Assembly (NCBI GenBank): GCA_963924555.1
Contig: OZ004590.1
Location: forward strand, 5,448,001-5,512,000
From: Crambe crambe
Taxonomy: Eukaryota > Porifera > Demospongiae > Poecilosclerida > Crambeidae
Direction: 5' to 3'
Length of the DNA: 64,000 nt
The notes beneath the pieces were generated by a model. It did not search any database, was not told the DNA's origin, and saw only the letters and a list, made by a program, of their open reading frames with translations. Position 1 is the first letter of the stretch; every line of letters starts with the position of its first letter. Position numbers and translations under genes: made by a program. Positions 1-12,400 of this stretch are shown here, one piece after another.

Positions 1-3000
1 AGGAGAGTCCAGGCTGTAGCTGAATGGAGCATCCTGGTATCTCACTGATCACACCTTCTCCAAGGTTTGCACCTTCACTGAAGTCCAGAGGTTGAGAATT
101 GAGTGTCATGCCAAAAATACATCCAGCAAAGTTGATTCCATTGAGGGTTGCATTTGGAAATTGGAGACCAACTACAGTACTACGAGGGAGGGCTGGTGGG
201 ATCCCACCCACATGAAGGGTCTGACGACTGGATATGACCTGATCCATCCCCATAGACATCCCTGTTCCCAAATACATCCCATCAATACTTATACTACCAG
301 TTCGACTAGATTGGGTAACTTCAATCCTATGCCACGCCCCATCGTTAAACCTCAAATCAGCCCCACCTAGATCCGGTTGGACAATAGCTGGACCACTACC
401 AGCATCGAAGAAGAACCAGGGGACTCCATTTCGTAATTCTATGGCTATATAGTCCGTACGGGCCGTGTTGATGTAGTAGAGAATCGTTCCGTGCAGACTA
501 AAGGTTCTGAAACTCAGCATAATGGTATTCCTTATACCTCCGAGATTATCTGCTGGTAAGAATTGTTTAATAACATTGCCGTCAAAAGATATGCCAACAT
601 CTCGCAGGAGAGGAGAGGGAAGGAGGGAAGGGGGACGTCGAAGAATGGAGTACGAAGAGATGACTCCATTTAGCTGTGAGGGGGAGTTCCAGTTAAGGAA
701 GACGGAAGAGGACGTGGTCATGTTAAAGACTGGCGGAGGTTGACCCGAAGGAACTGCAGGTACAGGAAAAGAGGAAAATTGCAATGCAGTGGAACCCTTA
801 ATTAACATGAATCCCCTGAAATCTGTATATAAAACAGGACAACAGGACACCTTTTGTGCCCCCCTTGTCAGATCAGTATGGAAGACGTAAAAAGGTGTTC
901 CTGTCTCCTTTACTCAGCTGTACTGGGGTTGTCCACGCTAAGGTACTCCATACTGAGGAGACTGACTCCACTAAATCAGCTCTGCTGTGTTGTAGCTAGA
1001 AACTTACCACCCTCGAGTGTGGAGGTTGAGATTGCCTGACTGCGAGTGCAGCCCTGGACATTGCAGGCCTCGAGTAAAAAGAAGTATTCTGTGAAAGGCA
1101 GAAGACCTTGGACAGTTGAGTTTCCAGGTTCTGGGGAAGATGTTATTTGCACTTCCATCCCACCATTGATCTGGAAGACAGTGTAGAGGGAGATGACTCC
1201 ATTAGGGATTAATGGCTCTGACCAGGAGACTTGGATCTGGGAGGAGCTCAGAGCAAGAAGGTTTGGAGGTTGGACAGCAGCAGGAGCTGGAGAGAGAGAG
1301 AGAACATAATTTATGTGATCACATTTCTCCTCACTATCTAAAGTCCTCTTATTCCCACTACCCCTATTAATTAATTCACTCTCACCAGCTTCTCCAGTCC
1401 TTCCACTGTTCCATAGACTCTGCGTGCCTCCACCACTTGTGAAAGAAGTAACACTAAACTCATAGAGAGTAAATGGCTGCAGACCAGTAGCCATGAAGGA
1501 AAGAACCCCTCTGCTGGTATTTCCAATACCAATTCCATCTCCTTCAAATGGTGCTTCTCTTTGGCTTATCTCATATCTTATAATAATTCCATTGGGCTCT
1601 TGTGGCTCCTCCCACTCGATCAAGAGGGACATAGCCGTCAGCATGGTTACATTTGGCCGAGTTTGGAAAGTAGGTGGTGCCTCTAGGGTCTGTACTAGTG
1701 AGGGCGGGCTAGAACCACATCCACTTGAAGTACACGCCCTTACAATGAAGTTATAGAAGGTGAATGGTTGGAGGTTTGGCACAACAGTTGACAGGGCAGC
1801 ACCAGTGAAGACAACAGTTTCACTAATGACTACATCCTCTGGTCCTAACATCACAATTGCCAGTTCGTATTGACTGATAGCTCCATTCTGAACGGTTGGA
1901 GGAGACCAACTGGCTTGGACACTGAAGGCATCAAGAGCACGCAGTATAGGTGCTGTGATTCCACTCGGTACCCCTTCCTGGGTGCGGCCCACAGCAATAG
2001 CACTTCTTGTTGATCCCGCAGAGTTGTATGCCTCCACAGCAAAGGAGTAATTGGTGTTGGGCTGGAGGCCTTGCACAGTGAAGTTGAGTTGGGAGATGTT
2101 TGCTATCTGGCGATTGTCCTGATACACAATGTAGCCTCGAATGAACCCATTGGACACCTCAGGAAGGAGCCAGGAGAGCAGGATCGAGGAAGAGGACAGG
2201 GAGAGAAGGGTGGGAGGGGCTAGCTCATCTGGTGCTATAAAGGTGAGTTTTTAAGATTATTATACATAATTAGTCCAAATTATCGGCCAACTTACGAGCA
2301 GAACAGCCAAATGGATTTGAGATTTCTAAATTCTGGAAGCCTGGTATGCACTGATCACAACTACTCCCCGTCACAAACTGTTTACAGCTGCACACACCTG
2401 TTTCCTGGCTACACAGAGTCCCCTCCATAGCCCCAGCTGGGTCACAGCCACAGGAGAAACAGCTACAAACAGGGAACAAAGATAGCTTTGAAGAGTGATA
2501 TACATATTAGTTAGTTACCTTGGAAACTGGAAAAGGCCAGGTAAACATGTGTCACAAGTCCTCCCAGTGACTCCTGCACTTTGACAGGGGCAATTTCCAG
2601 TGGTCTTATGACAGACAGAGCTGTTTGAGCCATCCAGGTTGCAGCCACAGGGTACACAGCCACTGCTTGTCATGTAGAAACCATCCACGCAACTCTCACA
2701 TCTTAGCCCTGTGGCTGAAGGGAGACAGACACACTGAGAGGTGATGGGGTCACACACCATCCCAGATGCATTTGTGTTTGGGGAAAAACAGTTGCATACA
2801 GAGCAACCATCAGGGTTTGACTGAAGAAGATCAGTGAAACCAGAATTGCAGGTATCGCAGATTCTTCCTTGGACGTTGGATTTGCAATTGCACTGACCAG
2901 TTGTGAGGTTACAAGATTCATCTCCACCCACAGTGCCGGCAGTGTTACAGCCACATGACGAGCAACCAGATGATAGGTCATAAAATCCTGCTGCACACAT

Positions 3001-6000
3001 ATCACATCTTGTTCCATTAACGTTTGGAAGACAAGGGCATCGACCTGTTAGAGGATCACAAACGTTGCTCGTAGATCCCTCAGGATTACATGAACACTCG
3101 ACACACCCAGTGTTGGAGAGATTACTGAAACCTGAGATGCACATATCACAGCGAGGACCTGTCACTCCAGGTTTACAGATACAAGATCCAGTTACTGGAT
3201 CACACTGGGTCAAAACGGAACCAATGGAGTCACACACACACCCTTCACAGCCAAGAGGGTTGTCAATACTGAGGGATGTGGTTCCAGGCCGACATCGGTC
3301 ACATTTGAGTCCTTCCACATTGCCTTTACATAGACACTGTCCATCTTCTGCATTACAAGTGTCCATGGCATTGAAAGTGCCTGCTATATTGCAGCCACAT
3401 GCTGTGCAGCCTGCTGGATTGTCTGCAGTGAGGTTGGAGAACCCCGGTCTACAGACATCGCATTTAAGGCCCAACACGTTAGCCTTGCAGAAGCACTGTC
3501 CGATAATCTGCCCCCCAGTGCCCTGGTCTTTGACGCAATCGCCTCTATCGGTGATTCCAGCTGCATTGCACATACATGGTTCACACGGTGTGGGGTCAGT
3601 AGGGAGGAGTTCTGTTGGCCGGAAGAATCCAAATCCACACGTTTCACAATTGATACCAGCTATATTCATAATAATTATTAGATATTATAATACATGTAGC
3701 ATGCCCAGTATTTCACATGATAGGTTCGCTAGCTACTAACTTCGATCTTTCTAAAATTTTGAGTAATAACTAGTTAGTTGCTTACCAGTGTTATTCTGAC
3801 AATCCTGACAGACTCCACCCCCTCCCAGCTCGTAGCTATTCGGAAAAGGGTCGACAGTGGCATTGTAGATGCAGGTGGTGGCATGATTGTTACAGCGACA
3901 CGGCTTGCACGGAAAACCATTGGTGGACGTCCCATATCTCCACCCCTTGTCGTTGTGGGTTGGCAGGCAACGCTCACAGTTACGACCTTCGGTATTGTGA
4001 ACACACTGGCACACAGCATCAATCCCACCATCACAGCGACTAGCATGTCCATTACAAGCACACCTAGCAGCCACTGCTAGTTCTTGTATGGAATAGTAAC
4101 GATGCTGCAGAGAAGTGGACTCTGTGAAGTAGTCTATGAGTCTCAGACGGAGGTGAGAGGCCAAGATGAAGTTACGGAACTCGGGACTCGTGTTCAGATC
4201 AAAGTTCCTTGTGCTTTGATCGATGAAACGAAATCGCACATTCCCATTGAAAGTTGGACTTTGGCTACAAAATAATTTATAATATTGACGTTATCTTTCT
4301 TATCTTTCTTCTCTTACCTGGATGTAGCTGTGATACAGTTGACGTCATCAGCTGCTAAAATGGCTCCATTATCAGGCAAACCGAAATACATCATGCAGTC
4401 ATCAGCAAAGTACTGAACTGGCCGGTAGGTCACACCCCCATCACGGGAGGTCTCCAGCACAGCTGCTCTTGGACGAGGAGAACCGTAGCGAATAGTGACA
4501 AGAAAAATCTACAGGATTGTACAGAACTTGTTTAGTTACCGTGGAATCTTTCTTTGGAACACAGAAAGTCAGCTTTACCTCATAGAGTGAGTTAGTGAGA
4601 TTGATGGTGATGTTAACATTTCGCACTCCTGGAGAGGAGACCCAGTCTACAAGACCACTAAAGTCGTTTAAGTACCCGGCAGCATGAGAGAGGGAGTTGA
4701 GTCGTCCCACTGTCCCCCTCGGAATCAAGTTTCCCCCGGGGTGCTGCGTGCAGCTGGACGGGTTCTGGGGGTTGACCAAGGGGTGAGAAGGAGGACAGTG
4801 ACACTCTGTGCTCAGGTGAAGAAAAGGAAGAGTCCCAGCCACAAGTTCAACCACTTCTCTGCAATTAAAGTTGGTGCAGCATAGAGAGTGTTGTATGTTT
4901 GGAACCATATAAATTGGTGGATTATGTCACCATTAATTTTTTTTTTTTTTTTGGCTATCCGAGTTCCATGTAACATATAATTATAGCCACATAATGTGCT
5001 AAAGTACAGCAGTTAAATGAGAGTGTTTTATGTTTGGAACCATATAATATTGATGGATTGTCACTATTAAAACTATTAATTTTTTTAGGCTATCTGAGTT
5101 TCAGGTATCGTAGCTACATAAATGTGTTATTTTAGTGATTATAATTATGTGTACCATATATAGTACAGTACATACCTCATTGTGAGAGCCTGAGTGTAGT
5201 AATAAATGTCCTGCATCAGACCATTGTATGAAGATGCAACTGCATATGGATGAGGGAGCAATCAATGGAGGAAGGAATAAAGCTCTATAGACAGGATACT
5301 CACATGTGGCAATTTGACCGAGTGTGATATCCCGTGAGGGATTATCCACTATTGGTCCTTCCAGCCTCATCACACCGACAACACTCCCATTGACATAAAA
5401 CACAGCATCCTCTGCATATGTAGTCACGGTCACGTGGTGCCAAGCATTGGAGTCCAGCGCCAATCCATCCACAGTTGCAGTCATGACAGACGGATTTGGG
5501 CTACTTTGAAGGTAACTGAGAGTGATGTTTGAAGAACTGATGGATATGGCATAGTTAATGTCACTAGCACTTGCAAGTTTAGCAATCAGTCCACTGAAAA
5601 TACAATATGAAGCAATTCATCTATCTAGCTAGTGACTTCACTAGTAAGTACAGCTCACCCTTGGTTGCCTTCATCTTGGTTGATCCACACTGCAAAAGAG
5701 AACCCATTGCTGGAGATCACGGGCACTCTGGCCGCTGGAATACTGATTGAAGAATTCTGAAACCTGAGGGCCTGAGATGAGCTTCCGGGCCTTCCTTGAG
5801 TCCCACTGATTCCTGAGCCAAAGTTTCCAGAGAGTGCTGCCAAACCTAGAGGAGTCGGAGAGCGTGAGGAGAAGGGGCAGGTATTGTCACACTGAGCTCT
5901 CTGGCAGTTTGGAAGCAGAGAAGCACCGGCGTTTGATGTGTATAGACAGTAGTCCTCCGGTCCGTTTTCCCCACACACGGAGGACGTTTCCACGGGGCGA

Positions 6001-6104
6001 AAGGCAGCCAAAGAACTGATGCCTGGATATTCTCCCAGGACATTTTGTGCTCTTGAAAATCTTTCAAGATTGGCCACCAATAAGGCGATCAGCAGCAGTT
6101 TCAT
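1..6104 (-). CDS. USH2A-like: Usherin-like protein, N-terminal part (continues past left edge)
   Basis: Large secreted or membrane-anchored matrix protein. The start ATG is at 6104 and is followed by a hydrophobic signal peptide (MKLLLIALLVANLERFSRA). Reading on the minus strand, the domains are a LamG-like jelly-roll (about 5900-5180), a laminin N-terminal domain (about 4890-4080, with a CHCP Cys cluster), laminin-type EGF repeats (about 4080-2270; I count 10), fibronectin type III domains (about 2230-600) and the start of a LamG domain (about 600-1). This order is the usherin architecture, and human usherin also has 10 laminin EGF repeats at this point. In vertebrates usherin acts at cilia and basement membranes; a matrix or cell-surface role here is inference. 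Introns are short and several are in the same phase. The C-terminal FN3 array, transmembrane segment and PDZ ligand, if present, lie outside the window. Confidence 0.85.
4881..5103. repeat. Imperfect tandem duplication in usherin intron
   Basis: Two diverged copies of an AT-rich unit of about 85 bp (about 4881-4971 and 5019-5103). They share a block ending in GGAACCATATAA, then a poly-T run, then GGCTATC(C/T)GAGTT. They lie in the intron between the LamG-like and laminin N-terminal exons. Confidence 0.7.
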
Positions 6105-6487
6105 AGCTGCTGAGGAGTAGGTCCTAGCTCTAGCTAGCTACGGATCAGAAAAAAAAATGCTTCTCCCTTCTCCTTACTTCAAAAGCAATAAACAGGAGGG
6201 CGTTGCTCGCTGCAAGCATGGAAGGGGGCGTAGCTGAATTCAAGGAGAGGGCGTTGCCATTCGTACAATAAACATCACGAGGAAATCCCTCCTCATTATT
6301 ATAATGGAAGGCGAGAGGCGGGGCCACAAAATCACCTCATGCATGCAAGATCGAGACATGTATATGCTGAGATTTATGCGTCCACATAATCATTAGTGGT
6401 TTTTACATTCCAGCTCTCACCACTACTCTTACTCCCTCTACACGGACGAGCTAGCGAAAAGCTCAGTATCTGCAATAAAGAGACGAG
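6105..6487. promoter_or_regulatory. Divergent intergenic region usherin / SPTLC2
   Basis: The usherin start (minus, 6104) and the SPTLC2 start (plus, 6488) are separated by 383 bp with no supported gene. Both promoters must lie here. No specific transcription factor site is claimed. Confidence 0.6.
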
Positions 6488-9400
6488 ATGACTAAAGAAG
6501 CCATAGTAAGAGTCTCGCAAGGTGAGAAGACGAGCGGCATAAGTTCTGCAGACGAAGCTAAGAAAGAGAAGCAGAGAAGAGTCCCGAAGGAGTCCTTCCC
6601 ACCTCCTCCCTTGTTCGATGCAGTTTGTACGTACATCAGCTATGGCTTGGTAATAATATTCGGACACATTGCGGATTTCATGAGGAGACTTGGACTCAGG
6701 AGTGACGCTAAACTGGTCTTTTATAGAGATGTAAGAAAAGTTCATAAGAGAGTTTTTGCAACTAGCTACATTTAATATCAAGAATCAATTTTGTATTACA
6801 ATCAAGCAGCTGTTTTTGTATCTGGGGCACACCTAGCTGGCCTGAAATGGCCAAGTAAGTGATCCAGCATATTGTAATAATACAGTCCACTAGTTGTCCA
6901 TTATACTACCCCAGCTTGGCTGTAGCTATGACAACACTTTCATGCACACGCCCTGTGGGCTGAAGTAAATCACCCCATTCTATTTTCATATCATGTAAAT
7001 AAGTTTTGGTTAGGGAGTGTCTGCTGATTTCATTTCAGATTGCTGGCTAGCCTGTGTGTTAGAGTACACAGAGTATGACATCTGCTTTAATATTGAAAGA
7101 ACAAACCATAAACTTAATTGGTTGATATTGCTATGTGTGAATTACCAAGCATAAACATTATAGATACTTCCATGTTAAATCCATGTTTGTATAGGACATG
7201 TTTAAGATGAATCTAGACTTTGAGAGGTTCTATACACGTAATATCTATCGTCGTGTACGGGACTGCTGGAACAGACCCATTGCCAGCACACCTGGTGCAT
7301 ACTTTGATGTGGTGGACCGTGTCAGTGAAGACAATAACTGGACTTACAAGTTAGTGTGTGGTGGTCTGCTTGGTTAGGTTAATTAAGTGCTTGGTTTTAA
7401 TTGTGTCAGATTAACTATACAAAATGTGCTTTTATTGAATGTGGCCACTCTTTCCCCCCCTGCATTAATTTGGCAACAGCCTAATGTAGTGCTGTTCTCT
7501 CTGACACAAGCCCGAGATAACATGCCTTCAGCACTAATTACCGACTAAAATACTTGTCTTTAAAAGTAAAGTTGACTCCAAAAAGTGTTGAACAACAGTA
7601 TGAACTTGTCTCCTAGCACTTTGATGGACGGCAGTTAGCAGCTAAAATATGTAGTTAGGTTGTGGACCTATTCTATAATGGTTATTTACATCTTGTTATC
7701 TATCCCCTCTCTCTTCCTCCCTCTCCCCCTCCTTCCTTTCCCCTTCCCTCCCCTCCTCTCCTCCTGTCCCTCTCCCTCCCTCCACACCCCTCCCCTCCCC
7801 TCCCTCCTCCTGTCCCTCTCCCTCCCTCCACACACCCCTTCCCCTCCCCTCCCCTCCCTCCACACCTTCCTCCCCTCTTTACACCTTCATACAGAATGCC
7901 AGGAACCAACACTCGCTGCCTCAACCTGGGCTCCTACAACTACCTCGGTTTTGCAGAAAATGTTGGCCCATGTTCAGAAGCAGCTCAAGCAGCCACCTAC
8001 AAGTATGGAGCAGGTGTATGCAGTGTCAGAAGGGACCTAGGTCAGTGTCATTAGCATGAAACAGTAGCAGTGTTTTCCCCCAGTATACTAAATGCAGGGC
8101 GGGCCACCCTGTTTGGATATAGAACTTCAAAGAAAGTGGGCTGGGTCTATGGCACTAATTGAATTATATTCTCATGAATATACTTAAGCACCCTGTTTGA
8201 AAGTACAGCTAGGGGAGACTCTGAGTAGGACTTAGAATCTCTGGCTAGAATATTGGCACATGTCGGTATTATAACTCTCAGTGGAAAGTTTTTAGCTTTA
8301 AAATTTCCCTAAGCTCATGAATGCTGCAATTCCATTAGTATGACTATATTCATGTACCTTGAGTTGAAAAGAACAGGTAGTTATTGAATAGACTGGATGG
8401 ATATTCATTTTCTTCCCCTGATTATAGGAACTCTAGACATCCACAAAAAACTGGAGAGTTTGGTTGCTGAATTCATTGGAAAACCGGCTGCTCTCTGTTT
8501 TGGGATGGGCTTTGCCACCAATTCGACAAATATCCCTGCTCTTGTGAAAAAGGTAAAGGGTCGCTAACGCAGATTAGTTAAATGGTAAAGGGTCGTCAAA
8601 CAAACTTAAATGGTAAAGGGTCATCAAAGCTATATAAAGTGGACATGGGTAGGCTTTTATATGATACCTTACCTACTACAGGGTGACCTCATAGTGAGTG
8701 ATGAACTGAATCACACTTCATTGATTCTTGGTTCCAGAGTATCTGGGGCTACTATCAGAGTCTTCAAGCACAATGGTGAAGAGAGCTATGCTGCTGGGCC
8801 CCCAAATAATATTAATAACACTTTCCTTCCTAGATGTCAACGACTTGGAGCAGGTTTTGAGAAAGGCCATTGTTGAAGGGCAACCAAAGACTCATCGCCC
8901 GTGGAAAAAGATACTGATTCTTGTTGAGGGAGTCTACAGGTTAGTACTGCAGGAGACTCTTGCTATATCCAATCAGGCCACTCCAGCCTCTGGTGATCAA
9001 ATTGAAGGGGGTGGTCAAATTTCTTTGCACCTATAAGGATTAGGAATACATCAAGTACGCGTTTTGGTCCTTTATGTGGAGCAACCAATTTTCGGTCATA
9101 GCATAATTATGGTAATGGCAATTTGCACCCAACTTGCTAATGCTCACTGAATTGAAAAAGGAGTGGGGTTCGAAAAAAAAGAGAAAATTTAACCCCTTTT
9201 TCATGTGGCTGGGCTGGTGGGTAACTAATCTGTGATGCAAACTTCCATCATAGCCTTAGAGAGTTATTTTGCACTTATTGGACTAGTAAACAAACCCCAA
9301 GTGTGAAGGGTGACCTTAGAGCTCACGTCAGTTGATCACTAAATAGCAGCTCAGCTGTCCCTATTCTCTGTTCACACCTAACCCGCCATTTCCTGTACTG

Positions 9401-12400
9401 GAGGGGGGTTAACCCTAACCAGATGCGACTAGTCATGCACACGATTACGTAAAAACTGTGACTTCCACAAAAGCTTGAACTTGACGGCTCATAATATCGA
9501 GTAAGACTTGTGTGGTGTAAATGAATTGGAATTGAGTTCATTCAGATGTCACAGCTATCATTTACCACATTAAGGGTGCATGAAGCATTGCATTCAAGAG
9601 TGTCATGATGAAAATAGAGGAAGCTGATGGCGTATCCCACCATTGAGTTATTTTACAGTGGCTTCTCTGAATATACACACATAGCACCCATATTCCTGTA
9701 CTGTGTCTTTGAATATACATACGTAGCACCCATATTCCTGTACAGTGGAACCTCTCTTAGTGAGTCAGGACATAAAAATAAATAAATAAAAAAAACCTAG
9801 ACATTTTTCAAAGTACCAAACTGTATCACTAGTACGCATTGAACCTCTGAGGAGTGGAAACCTCAAAATAGCTGGTCTATAGGAATTTGACCAGACAAAT
9901 GCGGGAAACTGACTGGAAAATATCCTGTGTCAGGCTATTCTTTGAGCACTTAATTACAACCATAAGAGTAACAAATGAGAACGGATATCCCTGCTAAACC
10001 TGTAGCTCTTGTAGGAATTTGACTAGACAAAAAGACAAGAATTAACTGGGAAATTGGCTGGAAAACGTCCTGTTTTTAGGCTCGCTATTGCTTCAAGCAC
10101 TTAATTGCGGTTTTAAGAACAGAAATGATAAAGTTACGAAGTTGATGGCACACCCCACCACCAAGTCAGTGAAGTGGTCTCTCTAATTGGGTTAAGAGAA
10201 GCATGGAATTAAAAAAAAAAAAGAAAAAAGAAAAAAAGATGCTTCCAATTATTACGAAGCTGATGAAACATCCTGTCCCACTGAATTAGAGTAATATCTA
10301 ATTAAGTAAAGGCTGTTTAAGATCAATTTTCCCCTCACACAAACGCAGCCATTTAATTTTATTCTATATGTCCACAGCATGGAAGGATCTATGGCCAAGC
10401 TTCCGGAGATCATTGCCCTCAAGAAGAAGTATAAGGTCAGTTCATATTAGTGATCTTATCCAAGTCTAAGGACTTCCTTTGATCTTGGATGAAGAACCTT
10501 GACCACATTGTCCTAACCGGGCATCCAGTATGCGAGTAATTAGATCATTGTTCTAAAGTTCACAAATGCTGTACTCTGATTGGTTGGTTGTTTTGTTGTA
10601 TCTCTCATGGAAACCTATTGCTGATCTCACCTGTGAGAATAGTTCCTTGCTAGGAACTATTTCAGTTTCCATGGAAATTAATCATAAAATGCTCCTAACA
10701 TTATACATAATTAAATGCTCGCCACATAATCCTAAGACTCGGATTATTGAGCCTGCAAGCCATGACACATAGTGTGTGAGACCAGGGTTTTGAACCTGCA
10801 ATTTATCACTGAATTCCTTATGGCAATGAAGTCTAGTCTGGTTTGTTGAAGTCTGGAGAGAGAGAGAAAGAGAGTACTACCAGAGACTTGTGGTTTAGTA
10901 TGAGAATGTACACCTGTTAACACTTATAGATGCTAATTTTATAGAGTTGGTCTCCTAGGTGATGTTACAAATAGAAACCTTATTTGAAGTTACTACCTTT
11001 TGTAATTTAATATGTAATGTGCTGCAAGTGAGGTAATCACCTACCTGGATACAGCTAAATTCCGTATCCTTGTGATGCGTGAACACACTGTGTCCTCTCT
11101 AGAAACTTTGTCACACCAGTATACTCATCAGTATATCCTCTCTTTTGGATGTATTCAAAGATGATAGCAAACCAAGAGGAGAGGGAGGGAGGGAGGGAGG
11201 GAGGAGGAGGAGGAGGAGGAGGAGGAGAGAGACGTAGTCCATACTTATTGCACTGTCCAATATTAATTAACTCCCCTATTAGGTGCACTAAAAAAGCTAA
11301 CAGGAATTAACAACGGTGATCTCGATCACATCTCCACACCACAGCACTTGAGACATATGGTGCACTAGTAGCAGTGAAGAGGTGAAGCCTTGCAGTAGCA
11401 GACCTCAAGTGTCAACGCACTTACTTAGATAATATCCTTGCTCTATTAGCGTGTGTAGTGTATATACACAAAGACGAGTGAACATCCTGAGAGGATGAGG
11501 AGACCTTTTTCTCCTTTGTACTATGTTCTGATCTTCGTCCTGCAAGTTTTCAGGGTAATAAGTGTCCCCCCACGAGCTGGTCCCAAGTACGAATGGTTTC
11601 TGTTGCAACGAGACTGAGGAAATTGGCATTGATAAATTGCCCTATACAAGATGAAGATGAGTAATTACTTCTGACAAACGAGATTGAATTTTTAATTCAA
11701 TGTTGCCGAACTGCAAACCTTCTACTAATTCTGGGCATTGACACTCAAAAATTTTTTTCTTTAATTCCATCAAAATTTCATTGAATACTGCTTCAATTTG
11801 GTCTGCTTGAAGTGTCATAAAAAATTTTTAAAATTCCATTCAATCATTTTTTTTTTCCCGAGTGAAGTGTTATATTTCTTTACTTTTAGACAGTGTTTTC
11901 ATTCAATTGATGCCATAGCAACACACTCTAATGTAGGTTCACCTGCTTGTGGTACAGACAGTGCACTCCATAATTCCGTCACACCACCTGTTTTCTTCTC
12001 AAATTCAATAAAGCCCTCTTCCTCTGGCTGGTCTAAAGTCCACTTCATCCAGAACTTCTCCCTCTTCCCTCTCTCCTGCACTCCTCTGGGTTCCTGTCTC
12101 CCCGTGACAATAACAACATTGAAATCTTCATCCAATTAGACTCTCAAATGTTTCTGGTAGCTTCACTTTCTCTGCTGGTTAATTAAGATTATGTCACAAG
12201 ATGACATACAAGTCCACACGATGAGAAGCTTCTAAACACACTTTGTGGGGTTTGCATGACTTGACCAAAGTCCTTCCATCCTATGGACTCTGGATTCTCA
12301 GACAGGGAACAGGTGTCCTCTCTTCAGCTAACCTGACCCTCTTGATCTCCTCTGATGCAATGCAATTAGACTGTTTGACTCCAGAGTGCTGGGCAGGATG

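Noticed and set aside
3065-3739. 224-codon plus-strand ORF
   Set aside because: Antisense shadow of the laminin-EGF exons of usherin, whose Cys pattern is on the minus strand.
7660-8054. Pro/Ser/Leu-rich ORFs before an SPTLC2 exon
   Set aside because: The upstream part is a pyrimidine-rich intron; only the part from about 7896 is exon.
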